A stretch of 64,000 nt of DNA from Massariosphaeria phaeospora. Taxonomy: Eukaryota > Ascomycota > Dothideomycetes > Pleosporales. The first letter of the stretch is position 1, and the number at the start of each line of letters is the position of its first letter. Under the pieces are notes generated by a model. The model had not been told where the DNA came from. It did no database searches and saw only the letters and a program-made list of their open reading frames with translations. The translations under genes were made by a program, and so were the position numbers. The stretch covers positions 248,001-312,000 of the forward strand of contig JAADJZ010000021.1 of NCBI GenBank assembly GCA_011032825.1, read 5' to 3'. Of the stretch, positions 10,512 to 20,045 are shown in pieces.

Positions 10512-10794
10512 GGTCGGCGGGCCGGTTAGGCTGCGCAGCAAACAGACGCCAGTGCTGCAGCGTCCGTGGCGGGCAAAGAGGGCGCGTGCGAGTGCGAGTG
10601 CGAGTGCTGGTCGTCCGGGTGCTCATGGCGGCTGTGGGCAGCGCCGCCCGCCGTGGAGATGCGCAGTCACGTGCAGCTTGGCACTGGCGCGAGCCCGCCA
10701 TCAACAGAGCGCCCGCGATGCGACCCTAGCACATTTGCACACTACCGCCTCAACACGCCGAATTCCTACCACCCCATATCTTCTCGCCGAGGCT

Positions 10795-12892
10795 ATGGGT
10801 AAGCAACACCTCGCGTCTTCGAATCTAACGTGAATACTGACACAACCGCAGACCGCCACGAGCGCCGACAGCAGCGCGTCCGCGGCGCCGGGTACGTGGC
10901 CGCCCACAACATCGCAATGCGCCTTTGACTAACGTTGCCAGCGCGTCTGCGGTCCAGGCCAGCTTCGGCTTCAACTTCGGCGCTCTTGCGGCGCAGCCCC
11001 CCAAACAGGCCTCTCTCCCGCCCCAGCGCTCGTCGCGTCGCACCCCGGACCAGAGCACAGCGCGCGGCCAACCTGCATCGACGCAGCGGGCTTGGAGCGT
11101 CTCTGTCCAGCGCAGTAGTGCCGTGAAGGAGCGCAACACGTCGACACAAATTGCCGTCACTCCACATCTGGGAAAGAGAAAGCGGGGGTCTAAACATGCC
11201 CAGGCTGAGAGCGACGACGATGGCGAGCTGGACGACCTCAGCCCCGACCGCGACGACAACACCAGGTCGATCGAGAAGAGCCGCAAAGTCGCAGCAACCA
11301 TCTCGCCCATAGCCGAACAGGCTGACGAGCTGCCAGACGAACTGTCCATGGTAGACCAGGTCATGAGCAGTGCGCAGCGCGTGTCTAAGCCAGCCCAGGA
11401 AGCAATGGAACTGTCCATTGGAGGCTTGCCACAAAATACACCTTTGGCCGTCAGAAAGGCTGATATATCGCCTAAATCCGTGGAACATGTCGGGCGGAGG
11501 TCTAGGTCCACTGATCCTGGACCTGCTACACCGGGCTTACTTCCCCGTTCTCGACTACATACGTCGAGCGCTTTGCGTTCTAGACCTGACCTGGCAACGC
11601 CCAAGGTTTCTCAGGATGCGGAGGAAAGCGAGGACGAATTATCACCCCCTCAACCGCCAAATACCGCCACCCCGCGCATCGTCTCCGTGAAGCATTCGCC
11701 GCCGATTGCGCTCGCAGACGAGAGTATGGATGTAGACGAACTATCCTCACCCGTACAACCTAGTTTGATCAATTCAACGCCGCAGCAAAAGACGTCCAAG
11801 CAGGCGAAACAACCCCAAATCACGCAGAACAGCACATCGGCAAAGAACCAAACCCCTAGTTCCCGTCCCACTAGACAAGCGAGACAGCGAAGAGTGGTTG
11901 AGGATGGCGAAGAAGGTGAAGATTTGGTGCATACGACGCCGGCAGCGACGAGACCGCGGCAAACGCAAAGGAAGAGCACAGATGCAGACGAGACCATAGA
12001 CGATGGCGAGGTGGATGAGATTTCTCCAGAATCGGAACGGACGAGACAACGGCTTTCAAACCCAGTACCTCGGGAGGATAACGCCAGGCATATCTCCTCC
12101 GGGAGAGAATCCGAACAGTACGAAGAGTCCGGTCAAGAAGAGGAAGCACTACACCTTACGCCGCGACCAGTCATAGCGAAGCGCATATCGCCTAAGCGGA
12201 ACCCGCGAGCAAAGCTTCAAAGCAATGAGCCCCCTCAGAAGCGCCAAAAGCGCGGACCTACGCAGGCAATCGCTGTCATGCGTCTCAAAGGCTCCAGCGT
12301 AAGAGGCCTGACCGTTGCCGACACCACCCGCACGATCATCGAGTCGAACCTTGACCATCGACTCACTAGGCTAGCCGAAAAGATGGAGAATGTACGTGAT
12401 CCTGCGCGGAAGAAAGAAATGCGGGGGCAGATAATGCTCGCACTATCTTTCAAAGACAGTCTAAGCGAAAAGCTACTTGATATTCAGGACGCAAACGATA
12501 CCCTTACCGCTGGCTTTGCCAAGCTGAAGGTGTTCAAGAAGAGCAACGGTGAAATTCGGAAACAAATACTCGCATTTCAAAACAGCAGACAAGAAATCGC
12601 GCTTGAATTTGACGAGATTCAAGCGGAGTTCGACCACGAAAAACACACCGTTGAGACAAGGACGAAGTTGAGCTCGAACATGTTCGATATCCAGGCGGCG
12701 ATACATGAAGGGCGAGAGCGAGCGCGGAACCAGGGACGAGATAATGAGGGCCCGGACATACCTCTCAGCATGCTGCTCGAGACTGTAAGCAAGGATGTAT
12801 TTGGGTCTTATGGTGGTGGGCTGCTAGCGGGAGTACAGGGCTTCAATGGCATGCTCGAAAAGAGTGCCGGGTGGCTGGAAGGGCGAGCTTGA
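10795..12892 (+). CDS. AME1: Inner kinetochore subunit Ame1/CENP-U-like, 664 aa
   Basis: Spliced from three exons: 10795-10798 (only ATGG), 10852-10891 and 10942-12892. Introns have GTAAGC/CCGCAG and GTACGT/GCCAG ends, the second with GACTAAC. The joined N-terminus reads MDRHERRQQRVRGAG, then ASAVQASFGFNFG; an ERxQQRxRGAG start followed by an FGF motif is what I recall from fungal Ame1 proteins. The middle is long, acidic and disordered with repeated DELS-like patches. The conserved end starts at QAIAVMRLKGSS and continues into a helical, probably coiled-coil part (about residues 475-600). In yeasts Ame1 pairs with Okp1 and links centromeric nucleosomes to the Mis12 complex. The family call rests on memory of the motif pattern, so moderate; gene and splicing are firm. 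Confidence 0.7.
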
Positions 12893-13757
12893 GCTTGAAA
12901 GCTAGGCTCGGTAGAGTATCCATCGTTTTTGAATGCTGCTATGTCGTGACATCCACGACTTGATTGCCGATTGATGCAGGATCGTTCCACCGCTCCTTCT
13001 ATGTCATATGTAGCACACAAAGTCTGCTTCGAGCTCTTAGTGGTGCGAGGTTGTACCCCTAGACACCCAGTAGATAGATACTCGACATGCGGGGCGGCAT
13101 CCAATGAACACGAGTGAACACGATCAGCAGCATGCATGTAGTGAAAGCTGTTTAGTACCCACCCTGTGCTCGCCGCTTCGACTCATCACGGTTGACGGTT
13201 GTTGACTCCAAGAACCTGGAAGCTTCTGCGGTTGCCTTCGCGTACCCGCGGAACTTCTACAGTCACCGATCTAATACAGTGTCCCGGAAAGGTAGTGAAA
13301 CTATGCTCTTACGCCTCGGCTTGTTCCATCAAGCTATTACTAGGCGTGCTAAACACGAAGAGGCTTGTAAACGCGAGCCTATCCTTGCCTTTAGTTTCGG
13401 AAGACTTAGCAACTGGTCGCCTTTTTAGGTACTTCACGACCGGCCCCGCACTAGCTCCACGGTTGTCACCACCTCCAGCTTGTACTTCACCTGCAATTCT
13501 TATACCCCGCATTCCGGATGCTTCTCTATGACGAGCTGTGGTATAGCGAATTTAGTACCTAGGGAAAGACTAAGCCAAGACTCACTTCCACGGCGGACCG
13601 CGCCTGCACCCTAGGTGTTTCCACCCTCTGTTTGATCGTATAACTAAATATCAGAACACTACTACTACCTAACATCACAGATTGCTCTGTCCCGCAACAA
13701 CATCACCTCACCACTTGTTCGAAGGCGGCGGGAAAACCCAGTTTTCACCTCCCAAGC
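12893..13757. other. Intergenic, 865 bp
   Basis: 3' region of the Ame1-like gene and upstream region of the next gene. Nothing recognised; short ORFs here have no coding character. Confidence 0.5.
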
Positions 13758-15071
13758 ATGTCGTGTGTAGACAGCAATAATTCTGGCAGCAGCCGGCCTG
13801 AGACGCCAAATCGTCCCTCCGAACCGATACTTCCAGCCTCATCTCCCCCCAAACCCCCAAGTTCGAAGTCAACCCCCAGCAAGTTCCGGAAACCGCGTAC
13901 ACAAACACAACAGCGCCGAGCTTTCCTCGAACATCTGAAACTCTGGTCATCGGATCATGACTCAAGCCCTTATTTTTATGGCGGGCTTAGCCTAATGTCA
14001 ACCATATCAGAGGAGAAATTCGAGCTTGGCAAATCTGTGAAGTGCCTCCTTGTGGGCCCCTGCAGCATGACCTCGCAGAAGGTCATTACAATTCGGCTAT
14101 TCCCACCGCGCAGAACGCAGCGTAAACCTAGATATCGGATGCTAGTCCGTTACGGCGCGAGCTGGGTCACCGCCCGAGAGTTTTTCAACAAAGAATACTT
14201 TGCATATGAAAAGGCACATTCTTATCAATTGCGACTGAAGAACACCGAGAAGGATGCCGTCTCTATCCAGCCACTGTTCCACCAATTCCTCGATCTGCCC
14301 TTGGAATTACAACAGATGATCCTTGGTACCGCGGTCAACACAGGTTCCACGTATTGGCCCGCATCGATAGCTCGTCGTCGTCCTCGCGCAAAAGGCCATA
14401 CTCATACACCAGATCTGCCACTAGCAACTATTTTCAAGATATCCAAAGCTATGAGCGAGCACCTGACGCCATGGATATTTCATACTACTAGCTTTTGCTT
14501 CGAAACAACTGCTCTGACCAGCTTTCTATGGCAAGCTGGCCCACTGAGGCGCCCAGAAATCAAGCGTATAACACTCAAGTTTGGCAAATTAGCTCCTCCG
14601 CATTGTATTCGTTGGTTCTCCCCTGACCTTCTCTTCGAGCTATTCGACTTTGCGGTTCACACTACGCCAAAAGGCCTACAGTATCTGTGGCGCTGCCAGC
14701 TCCAGGAACTTGCTCGGGAACTCCACCTGAGCATATTAAAGATCGATGTCGACGAGATTATACAACAAGACGTGCCCTTTGTGTTGCGGATCTTGCGTCA
14801 AGCCTTTGGAAGCGTCGAACGTGTCAAGATAGTGGGCTGTGACGAGCAGCTTGCTAGGAATTATGTTCATGACTCAGAACATAAGACCTGGAGAGAGCTT
14901 TGCGATCAGTGGTTCAAGGGGCCTAGAAGATCACGGCCTTACTTTAACCCACAACGTGCCTCGGATCTCACCGAGCTCAAGAGCGTGATGGACGATGAGC
15001 AGGAGTTCTTCGATCGAACAGCCAGCCAAGATGCAGTGCCATATGTATGTAGGGCAATCCAACACGGCTGA
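13758..15071 (+). CDS. F-box/2EXR-like hypothetical protein, 437 aa
   Basis: Single open frame starting MSCVDSNNSGSSRPETPNRP at the first ATG. The N-terminus (about 55 residues) is Pro/Ser-rich. The segment HQFLDLPLELQQMILGTAVN at about residue 180 matches the LPxELxxxIL core of fungal F-box/2EXR-like proteins, here placed unusually far from the N-terminus. The rest has no motif I recognise. No intron is needed. Function unknown; if it is an F-box protein it would act as a substrate adaptor for SCF ubiquitin ligases. Confidence 0.7.
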   Translation: MSCVDSNNSGSSRPETPNRPSEPILPASSPPKPPSSKSTPSKFRKPRTQTQQRRAFLEHLKLWSSDHDSSPYFYGGLSLMSTISEEKFELGKSVKCLLVGPCSMTSQKVITIRLFPPRRTQRKPRYRMLVRYGASWVTAREFFNKEYFAYEKAHSYQLRLKNTEKDAVSIQPLFHQFLDLPLELQQMILGTAVNTGSTYWPASIARRRPRAKGHTHTPDLPLATIFKISKAMSEHLTPWIFHTTSFCFETTALTSFLWQAGPLRRPEIKRITLKFGKLAPPHCIRWFSPDLLFELFDFAVHTTPKGLQYLWRCQLQELARELHLSILKIDVDEIIQQDVPFVLRILRQAFGSVERVKIVGCDEQLARNYVHDSEHKTWRELCDQWFKGPRRSRPYFNPQRASDLTELKSVMDDEQEFFDRTASQDAVPYVCRAIQHG

Positions 15072-15785
15072 AAAATACGGTCCTCGTTAGATGTAGCAGG
15101 CCTCGTACGGACGAACATGGACGGTCCAAAAGAAGTGGTATCCCTTCATACAGCGTAGTAAAAGTCTTAGCTCGATCACAGCCGCGAGATTGTCTCCATA
15201 CCAATAATGATTTCTCCTTGTTTCGGTTTCTTGTAAATTTCGCATCAGGAATATGCGCTGATAAGATTAGTTACATATAGGGGAGGTTCTACTCGGTTTC
15301 TCTCTCAAGATATCAGAGTGTGTAAGCTTTAACACTAATATGCTGCGACAGTACCCATTTACGATATAGACCTCAGCGCCCGGCATACTTTATTCTGATA
15401 CGCAAACCGTACATTGGATCCTCTTGTGTACAAGTCCTACTTAGTTACTTAGTATACTTGATACAACAGGGCCCTTTGTAGAGATAAAGGCGAGCTATTT
15501 ACTTCTTGCTAGAAACTCCTTTACTGTCAAGAGGATTGCCCAAGTCTTATCGACAATGAATTCTGTCGGGGGTGCCGTGCCCTCGCTATCTCTAAGCGCC
15601 CCAACCAATTATTATACGGGAATTACGTCATGTTGCGGCGTCGCGTCCGCGGGGCACAGCACCCCGCTATGGGCAGGTTACTTAAGCGTTGCTGCCTAAC
15701 TGTACCATTCCCCTTCATCGCAGACCCAAGATTCTCTCGGTTTCATTCACTCAAAGCATTGGGAAATAGCAGTCATCCCACAGCC
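15072..15785. other. Intergenic, 714 bp, with dispersed repeat copy A
   Basis: Holds one copy of the dispersed repeat (about 15429-15575) and the upstream region of the next gene. Nothing else seen. Confidence 0.55.
15429..15575 (+). repeat. Dispersed repeat, copy A
   Basis: Shares a run of matching blocks with 34065-34202 and 49168-49316 in the same orientation: a TAGTATRCTWGATAC-like block, then CAGGGCYCTKTGTA or its variants, then AGAAACTCCT, GAGGATTGCC, and AATGAATTCTGTC at the end. No terminal inverted repeats or coding capacity were visible. Probably a short non-autonomous element or a relic of a larger one. Confidence 0.75.
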
Positions 15786-16718
15786 ATGTCTCAATCACCT
15801 ACCAGTCCACAAGGAAACAGCCAGCTCGAGATCGATCTCAGCACAGCTCACTCCCAGCATCAATCTCCGCTCTTCTACAAGATCCCGGCAGAGATTCGGA
15901 ACGAAATCTTACGGCTCGCTCTAGTAGCATATGACGACCCTGAGAAGCTCTACGCACGGGAGACATACTGGACACGGCCAGGATTCAAGGGGCAGAAAAA
16001 GATTGATATGCAGCTCCTCAGAGTATGCAAGCGCATCTACGAGGAAACAAAGGTAGTTCCTTTGAGTGAGTTAGAAGTGTGCTTCTATTTCGGGGACCGC
16101 GACCGTAGACCTCCCGGTAAGTGGATTCCACAGGCCTTACACTCAAGTAGATCGTGGTGTATCTAACAACAACTACCAGAGTTGCATCATATGAATCTAT
16201 CAGGAGCTCCCAAATACGTACAGGCTTTCACCCCAACTCAATGGTCTCAGATCACCAGCATCCGTTTCATTGCGCAAATGTACATGCTAGAAGAGCGAAC
16301 CTTATGCAGCAACATATTCACTGCACGCTCACAGCTCAAACCGTCCACTGTCACCATAACTCTACGCTACACGGACTGGTGGTGGTGGGAAGATAACGCG
16401 CACCTCTCCACCAAGCGCTTTGTCGATATGAACAGCCTCCGGTGGCCAGATTCGGTGAAGACGGTGATCATGGAAATGGAGACTATTGAGGTCAAGAGGA
16501 AGGAACTCGACGAAGTGATCAAGACGGTCTGCGAGAATCCGGACACCTGGCTGTGGCGTAGGAAAGACGGTACGGAACTAAGGGTGGTCCAGGGCCAGGT
16601 CGGCGAGTGGACGTGGCAGGGCCCGACGACATTTGGTGGTAAAAGGACGTTTAAACATCATGGGACAGGAGACTCGATGGGTTATTTGGTCAAGGTTCTG
16701 ACGTGGAAGGCTGTGTGA
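15786..16718 (+). CDS. 2EXR/F-box-like hypothetical protein, 289 aa, two exons
   Basis: Exons 15786-16116 and 16180-16718. The intron (63 nt) starts GTAAGT, has ATCTAAC and ends CTACCAG; joining gives RRPPELHHMNLSG without a frame break. The chosen start is MSQSPTSPQGNSQLE; the frame is open farther upstream (ATG at 15630) but that part is not protein-like. PLFYKIPAEIRNEILRLAL at about residue 30 is a typical 2EXR/F-box-like opening, and QLLRVCKRIYEET follows as in that group. Function unknown. Confidence 0.75.
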
Positions 16719-17281
16719 TTGCTGCGAAAGCCGAACAGGATGTGCTACCTGTGCTACTTCATCGGTTGGCCATCGTGCTGGTTCATAGGCCTATTCTACT
16801 TCCCGGGCTGTCATAGTTGTGGGCAAATTGTGCGTGGCACGTTCGTAACTGTGACGAAAGCGTGTGTGACCCGGTGCGTGGGAAACAGCAGACGAAGCAA
16901 ACCGGAAAAGCATCGATATGTCTGGCAAAGAGAGGGCGGTGAGTGAGGCGGAGTGCCACAATCCTACTAAGCTTCACACAGATTAGTTTATTTGCGCGCC
17001 CCACTTTTCCAGATGGCGCCATTGCGTCTTCCTATTACTCCCGCTGCTTGGTCACAACACGTTTGCTATCGATCACCACGGCACCACAGCAATGCGCATG
17101 GCTAGACGGGAAGCCTAAATCGGAGGGTGAGTTCTCTCGGCGCCTCCAGAATCGACAAAGCAAGCTGGAGTTGATCAGCCGCCATTGGAGCTTGCGGAGG
17201 GGAACATGTAGCTAGATATAGACCTCCGCTGCCCAATGAATCCTTCAAACTGACACATTACAAGCTTATACAGCTTTCAAA
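16719..17281. other. Intergenic, 563 bp
   Basis: Upstream region of the sulfurtransferase gene. No feature recognised. Confidence 0.5.
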
Positions 17282-18353
17282 ATGCTACTCCCAGGCTTCC
17301 GTTGCACGCTCCGCCCGCTCTCGTTCCTCCACTCCGCCCAGCCATTGGCGGCAGGACGACGCGCCATGTCTCAGTACACCCTGACTTCTTACCTGGTCAC
17401 ACCCGCCGAACTGAACTCGGCTCTCCAGAAGAACGTCCACAGCAAGCTCACCACCGCGCCCAAGATCGTGCCGCTTTGCGCATCGTGGTTCCTGCCCAAT
17501 GACGGCAGAGATGGACGAGAGACATTTCTTGCTGGCCGAATCCCCCACTCACGCTTCTTCGACTTGGACGCGGTGAAGGACCAGCACTCGCCCTACCCGC
17601 ACATGCTACCATCGGCCGAGGACTTCGCGGAAGCAATGGGACAATTGGGCATTCGCCGCGATGACAGCGTGGTGGTGTACGATTCGAAGGAGCTGGGCAT
17701 CTTCAGCGCACCGCGTGTGGCATGGACACTTGGTGTTTTCGGACATCCGAATGTGCACGTGCTGAACAACTTTCGGAAGTGGTGCGAGGAAGGATATCCG
17801 GTTGAGAGCGGAGAGCCCGAGGAGTACCCCAGCGTCGAATACCCCGTTCCCAAACTCGACAAGGGTAAGGCTGTAGAATTTGAGGAACTTCGAGAGATAG
17901 CACTGGAGCAGGGTAAGGAGGGTGCAGAGGAAGTGCAGATTCTGGATGCGAGGAGTCTAGGGAGGTGGAGGGGTACTGATTCGGAGCCTAGAGAAGGTAC
18001 GCTCTAACTGCAAGACGCTTATATGAACCTCGTAAGCTGATTAATATACAGGTCTTTCCTCCGGTCATATCCCGTACTCTATCAATGTCCCAATCGCAGA
18101 TCTTCTCGACCCCAACGATAAGACCCTCCTTCCAGCGTCCGACCTGAAGGCCGTCTTTGAGTCCAAGGGCGTCGATCCGTCCAAGTTGATCATTACCACC
18201 TGTGGCACTGGTGTGACCGCCGCTGTCATCGATGCGGCTCTTGTTGAAGCTGGTTTTCCCACAGCGAACAAGAGATTATACGACGGCAGCTGGACGGAGT
18301 GGGCTCAGAGAGTCTCCCATACCGACAGTCTCATCCGTAAGACTAGTGATTAG
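17282..18353 (+). CDS. TUM1: Two-domain rhodanese: mercaptopyruvate/thiosulfate sulfurtransferase, 338 aa
   Basis: Exons 17282-17996 and 18052-18353; the intron is 55 nt (GTACGC...ATACAG) and the join gives EPREGLSSGHIPYS. The first rhodanese-like domain (about residues 45-180: VPLCASWFLP, IPHSRFFDLDAV, VVVYDS, GAxxA-type helix) is structural. The second (about 215-330) has the catalytic cysteine in TTCGTGVTA, the loop expected of mercaptopyruvate sulfurtransferases rather than plain rhodaneses. In yeast Tum1 passes sulfur toward Urm1 for tRNA wobble thiolation; mercaptopyruvate metabolism is the other known role. The first ATG gives an Arg/Leu-rich leader suitable for mitochondria; a second ATG at codon 29 (17366, MSQYTLTSYLV) would give a cytosolic form. 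Confidence 0.88.
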
Positions 18354-18825
18354 TGCTGATAGTACTCTTTCTCTTTGCTGTCGCGGCCATTATAGGACAA
18401 CACCCTTCTATTCATGTTAATATCACCTTTTAAGCCGATGGCTTGAAAAGTTCAACTTAGCCAATTAACTTTCTACAATCAAGTCGCAGCTCAAACACAG
18501 ATGACCATATCAAACTTCATTATTTTTATGAGTCCCACTTGATAGTGCTGTTTGATGATCTGGAGTTTCAAGCATTTCTGGAGCATGTCTCACAGGAGGT
18601 CCAGCAACTGAAGCCCTTGAGAGAGATGTGTGTATCAACATATAGCCATGCAAACGTTTACATTATGCTGGTTAAGTACATATTGAACGGCGAGTTGAGG
18701 TACGAGGGACAGAGCAGGCTCTTATGCAACAAGGAGAGTACTTTGGTATATTTGCGAAATTATGCGAATCCACGTCCCCGTTACACTTGGTCTCTGTCCA
18801 TCGTCGTCCAGCTCCGGTGAGATCC
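18354..18825. other. Intergenic between convergent genes, 472 bp
   Basis: 3' regions of the sulfurtransferase (+) and of the C2H2 gene (-). A short open frame at 18539-18820 has no ATG start and no recognised motif. Confidence 0.5.
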
Positions 18826-19383
18826 TCAAATATCCAGATTATCCGCACAATGTCCACACCAGCCACAATCTTTGTCGCATATCGCCCAGTATTGATCATC
18901 GTCGTTGTAGTTGTGGTAGAGGGCGTCATCGTATTCGTCGGTATCTTCGTCTTCATCTCCGCCTTCGTCCGCATTGTCATCATCGTCTGAGGTTTTCTTT
19001 TCGTGCTTAGCCTTAGGCGGATTTCCGGTCATAGCTGATGGAGCCGTTGTCTGTGGGTTGGCAGTAGAGGTGGCGCGAGTCGTAGAGGCTGTATGGGCAG
19101 CAGGGTTTGTATGAGTAGACATTGTGACTACTGTAGTCTTGAATCCGTGTCTAGAGATAGCATGTTGTTGAAAAGCGTCTTGGCTACAGAAAGTCTGGAG
19201 GCAGGTGGCGCAGTTGTAGGCTCGAGGAGCGGCGAAAGTGGCACCGGTATGTTGACGCAAACTCTCTGCAGTTTTATAACGTCTGTGACAGACAGGGCAT
19301 TGATGCTGCAAGTTATTGGAGCCTGGGTATTCATTGCGGCGGTACTGTTGAGAGATGGATGGAACGGCTTTTACTAGCCACAT
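18826..19383 (-). CDS. C2H2 zinc-finger protein with acidic tail, 185 aa
   Basis: Single exon from ATG at 19383 (MWLVKAVPSISQQYRRNEYP). Two finger-like units lie at residues 29-80: the first, CPVCHRRYKTAESLRQH, lacks an obvious second histidine; the second, CATCLQTFCSQDAFQQHAISRH, is a complete C2H2 unit with C-x2-C-x12-H-x5-H spacing. Then come a Thr/Ala/Ser-rich linker, a basic patch (PPKAKHEKK), a long Asp/Glu run and a short Cys-rich end (CDKDCGWCGHC). It could be a small nuclear protein binding nucleic acid or a partner; no closer assignment. The long plus-strand ORFs over it are shadows. Confidence 0.7.
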   Translation of the reverse strand: MWLVKAVPSISQQYRRNEYPGSNNLQHQCPVCHRRYKTAESLRQHTGATFAAPRAYNCATCLQTFCSQDAFQQHAISRHGFKTTVVTMSTHTNPAAHTASTTRATSTANPQTTAPSAMTGNPPKAKHEKKTSDDDDNADEGGDEDEDTDEYDDALYHNYNDDDQYWAICDKDCGWCGHCADNLDI

Positions 19384-20045
19384 AATGGGGGCTTTAGTAA
19401 GTAGATATGTTGTGGGCTGTTTGTTTTGGTTGTTGTTTGCCCTGACGGAGACAACTGAGGGAGGCTCATTGACTTATTGACTCATTGACTGTTGTTTGTT
19501 CTTTAAGTGAATATGATGTATGTACAACCTTTCCACCTGCAACGTTCCAGAAAGGAGACGCCCGACAATCCATATTCGGCCTGCCACATACTAACTAAAG
19601 TCCTCGTACGTCAAAGTCCGCCGGAGGTCACGGGCTCTTTAAGCAATATTAGAATTTAGTCATGGAGACGGATCGCGTTGTGTAAAGGTTTGAGAGATCA
19701 AACAAAAGATGAGAACTGAGTTGATTATTATGAAGCTACCAGGTGATCACTATACGAGTATGGATGGCAGAGATGTACTAGGCTAGATGTAGACTAGATG
19801 GAAACCAGCACCAGATGCCGTAACACATTGAAAATGCATGAAGACGCTTTTGGCGGTTAGGTTATCTGAGACGAATGGGAACCCGTGGACTGATTAAATG
19901 GTGATAGGCCTCTAGCTAAAATAGGAAAGCGTCGTTTTGGCGGGGTACGTTAGGACAGCTCTTATAAACACTCTCCAATTCCACCGACTTAGACGTCGTC
20001 AATCTTCAAGCCATAATCTCCTCTCGACGGAAGGACTGTGTCGCC
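19384..20045. other. Intergenic between divergent genes, 662 bp
   Basis: Shared upstream region of the C2H2 gene (-) and the F-box gene (+). No motif could be supported. Confidence 0.5.

Noticed and set aside
9954..10529. 191-codon plus-strand ORF and a 244-codon minus-strand ORF over the twin-CX9C gene
   Set aside because: Shadow frames of a GC-rich coding sequence; the CX9C frame has the motif and a proper start.
18724..19377. Plus-strand ORFs of 82-94 codons opposite the C2H2 gene
   Set aside because: Mirror of the Asp/Glu repeats and other coding sequence on the minus strand.
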